Source: Ectopseudomonas composti
GTDB taxonomy: Bacteria; Pseudomonadota; Gammaproteobacteria; Pseudomonadales; Pseudomonadaceae
Direction of reading: 5' to 3'
Assembly (NCBI GenBank): GCA_946886245.1
Contig: CAMPIF010000064.1
Location: 1-13,420, forward strand
DNA length: 13,420 bases
Shown here: piece by piece, positions 12,733-13,420 of the stretch
Layout: each line of letters starts with the position of its first letter
Numbering within the stretch: the first letter of the stretch is position 1
Program-made: the position numbers and the translations under genes
The notes under the pieces: generated by a model
The model's input: only the letters and a program-made list of their open reading frames with translations
Told to the model about the DNA's origin: nothing
The model's database searches: none

Positions 12733-12756
12733 AATTACTTTCTAATTCAATTACTT
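12733..12756. repeat. AT-rich direct repeats in the gltB leader
   Basis: AATTACTT occurs twice, at 12733-12740 and 12749-12756, with a 16-base period and the related TAATTC between them. The island is clearly more AT-rich than its surroundings. It lies about 40-70 bases downstream of the predicted gltB start site, inside the untranslated leader. It could be a site for an Lrp-like or nucleoid protein, or simply an unstructured leader. Confidence 0.4.
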
Positions 12757-12806
12757 AAACCCGAAAAGCGGGCACGGGCCAGCTTTGCATAGGCAAAAGG
12801 GAGGTC

Positions 12807-12835
12807 ATTGTACATATCCACCCATGGCGTCACAA
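12807..12835 (-). promoter_or_regulatory. Sigma70-type promoter of gltBD
   Basis: On the minus strand TTGTGA (plus 12830-12835) and TACAAT (plus 12807-12812) are spaced by exactly 17 bases. The -10 box has five of six consensus bases and the -35 has four. The predicted start is near 12800, which gives a leader of about 105 bases before ATG 12695. No sigma54 -24/-12 signature was seen, so direct NtrC/sigma54 control is not supported here. Confidence 0.65.
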
Positions 12836-12847
12836 ATTTTCGTGACG
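12828..12847. promoter_or_regulatory. 20-bp dyad overlapping the gltB -35 box (candidate operator)
   Basis: CGTCAC (12828-12833) and GTGACG (12842-12847) form perfect six-base arms around an AT-rich eight-base centre. The dyad centre, 12837.5, is at about -37.5 from the predicted start, so a bound regulator would touch or replace the -35 contacts. The binding protein is unknown. Confidence 0.45.
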
Positions 12848-12863
12848 AGGGGGTGAATATTTA

Positions 12864-12878
12864 TGTCGCAAAAACGAA
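12864..12878 (+). promoter_or_regulatory. Possible ArgR half-site upstream of gltB
   Basis: TGTCGC (12864-12869), followed after seven A-rich bases by AA, resembles the P. aeruginosa ArgR half-site (TGTCGC with a trailing AA). ArgR is reported to repress the glutamate synthase operon in P. aeruginosa when arginine is present. Only one half-site is clear here, and it lies near -71, upstream of the promoter, so the assignment is tentative. Confidence 0.3.
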
Positions 12879-12884
12879 GGATAA

Positions 12885-12916
12885 GACTGCAAAGTCGTGC
12901 TAACGACCAAGCAGTC
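12885..12916 (-). terminator. Large two-part hairpin ending the SPOR gene transcript
   Basis: GACTGC (12885-12890) pairs with GCAGTC (12911-12916), and inside it GTCGT (12894-12898) pairs with ACGAC (12903-12907) around a four-base loop. The two stems are joined by a symmetric 3x3 internal loop. It starts 17 bases after the SPOR stop codon. On the minus strand the stem is followed by TTATCCTTCGTTTTTG, a loose U-rich stretch. It most likely ends the upstream operon before gltB, although the U-tract is imperfect. Confidence 0.55.
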
Positions 12917-12933
12917 ATCTTGAGACAGAGCGC

Positions 12934-13420
12934 TTAGCGGCTCATTTCCTGCTGAATGCTGCCCAGGGTACGAGGCCAGGGCTTGCCCGCCTGCAGCTTG
13001 GCAGGCAGGGTTTTCACGGCCGCCTGAGCGGCATCGCGACTGGAGAAACTACCATAGGTCAGCACATACAACGGCTGCCCCTGATGGATCTTCTTGAAGT
13101 AACGGTATTCGCTGCCCCCCTCACGCACCAGCGCCTGAATATTGGCCTCCGAACGCGACCCGACCACCTGCAAGGCATAGCGGGACGCCGGTTGCTGCGC
13201 GTACCAGCCACTCGTCGCTCCACCCGAAGGCGCAGCCTGAGCGGGTGCAGGCTTGGGAGCAGGGGCCGGCGCTGGTGGTTTCGGGGCAACGGGTTCAGGC
13301 TGCTTGGCCGGTGCCGGTGCCGGTGCCGGTGCCGGTGCCGGTGCCGGTGCCGGTGCCGATGCTCGTGCTCGTGCTCGCCTCGCGCGCGGCGGCGCGCCTC
13401 TACACTGACGCGATGCAATC
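12934..13420 (-). CDS. SPOR-domain protein, 3' part (DamX-like), cut by the window edge
   Basis: The last 161 residues of a protein that continues past the window edge (frame set by the codon at 13419-13417). Residues about 81-157 form a SPOR domain, from RYALQVVGSRSEANIQ through YRYFKKIHQGQPLYVLTYGS to KPWPRT. SPOR domains bind septal peptidoglycan lacking stem peptides and bring proteins to the division site. Before it lies a long Ala-Pro-Lys-rich periplasmic linker, including eight Ala-Pro pairs (22-37) encoded by a tandem hexanucleotide. In Pseudomonas the gene upstream of gltB encodes a DamX-like protein with an AAA ATPase domain, one membrane helix, such a linker and a SPOR domain, in the aroKB region; only the tail is visible here. 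The first 20 visible residues are Arg-rich with rare codons (TGT, AGA) and may not belong to this reading frame. Confidence 0.85.
   Translation of the reverse strand, partial: IASRQCRGAPPRARRARARASAPAPAPAPAPAPAPAPAKQPEPVAPKPPAPAPAPKPAPAQAAPSGGATSGWYAQQPASRYALQVVGSRSEANIQALVREGGSEYRYFKKIHQGQPLYVLTYGSFSSRDAAQAAVKTLPAKLQAGKPWPRTLGSIQQEMSR
13310..13357. repeat. Hexanucleotide microsatellite, eight perfect GGTGCC copies
   Basis: Eight exact tandem GGTGCC units (48 bases), followed by one GATGCT and two CGTGCT variants to 13375. In the SPOR gene's reading frame each unit encodes Ala-Pro, so copy-number change by slippage would lengthen or shorten the linker without a frameshift. Confidence 0.9.

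Noticed and set aside
12760..12772. CCCG/CGGG hairpin in the gltB leader followed by TTTAAG on the minus strand, as a possible attenuator
   Set aside because: The stem is only four base pairs and the U-tract is short; it is not enough to claim a terminator.
12784..12797. TTTGC/GCAAA hairpin at the start of the predicted gltB mRNA, as a possible riboswitch part
   Set aside because: It is a five-pair AT-rich stem with no further conserved architecture recognised.
13059..13418. A minus-strand frame coding for a His-Arg repeat protein over the microsatellite
   Set aside because: It is the hexanucleotide repeat read in another frame and overlaps the SPOR-coding frame, which has clear family support. 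Only its first 20 codons look natural, and that is reported as a possible edge artefact.

Overview
The window looks like chromosomal backbone of a Pseudomonas, or a very close gammaproteobacterial relative. The DNA is GC-rich with strong third-position G/C preference. The cluster of SPOR-domain protein, gltB, gltD and hemE, all on the minus strand, is the arrangement I know from Pseudomonas. The extragenic palindromes are of the type seen in the P. mendocina / P. stutzeri side of the genus. Genus is a good inference; species is not resolvable by eye. I saw no phage, transposase, CRISPR array, tRNA, rRNA or toxin-antitoxin genes.

Layout, left to right. Plus strand, 169-3995: an SLC13/DASS-type permease with two cytoplasmic RCK_C domains, a zinc-ribbon thioredoxin (TrxC), a hot-dog thioesterase-like protein, and a two-domain universal stress protein whose promoter carries a good Anr/FNR-type box. 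Two REP-like palindromic elements lie after trxC and after the stress gene. Minus strand, 4181-4951: an orphan ParA/Soj-type ATPase, convergent with the stress gene and divergent from a small lipoprotein gene (plus strand, 5109-5540). A strong, probably bidirectional terminator separates the lipoprotein gene from the minus-strand block hemE (5577-6644), gltD (6794-8212), gltB (8247-12695) and the 3' part of a SPOR-domain gene (12934 to the window edge).

How the genes work together. gltB and gltD encode the two subunits of NADPH-dependent glutamate synthase. They form an operon with a 34-base gap, a recognisable sigma70 promoter at 12807-12835, a dyad lying over the -35 box, and a terminator at 6692-6719. 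hemE (uroporphyrinogen decarboxylase, heme pathway) follows beyond that terminator. The SPOR gene ends at its own large hairpin, which separates it from gltBD. The left half is a set of small metabolic and stress functions (transport, thiol redox, thioester hydrolysis, low-oxygen stress) rather than one pathway.

I found no convincing new multi-gene system. The most interesting signals are regulatory or structural: the class II Anr-type promoter before the stress gene, the -35 dyad and AT-rich direct repeats before gltB, the hexanucleotide microsatellite coding for an Ala-Pro linker in the SPOR protein, the abrupt change of sequence character beyond that microsatellite at the window edge, and the orphan ParA gene with an attenuator-like hairpin upstream.
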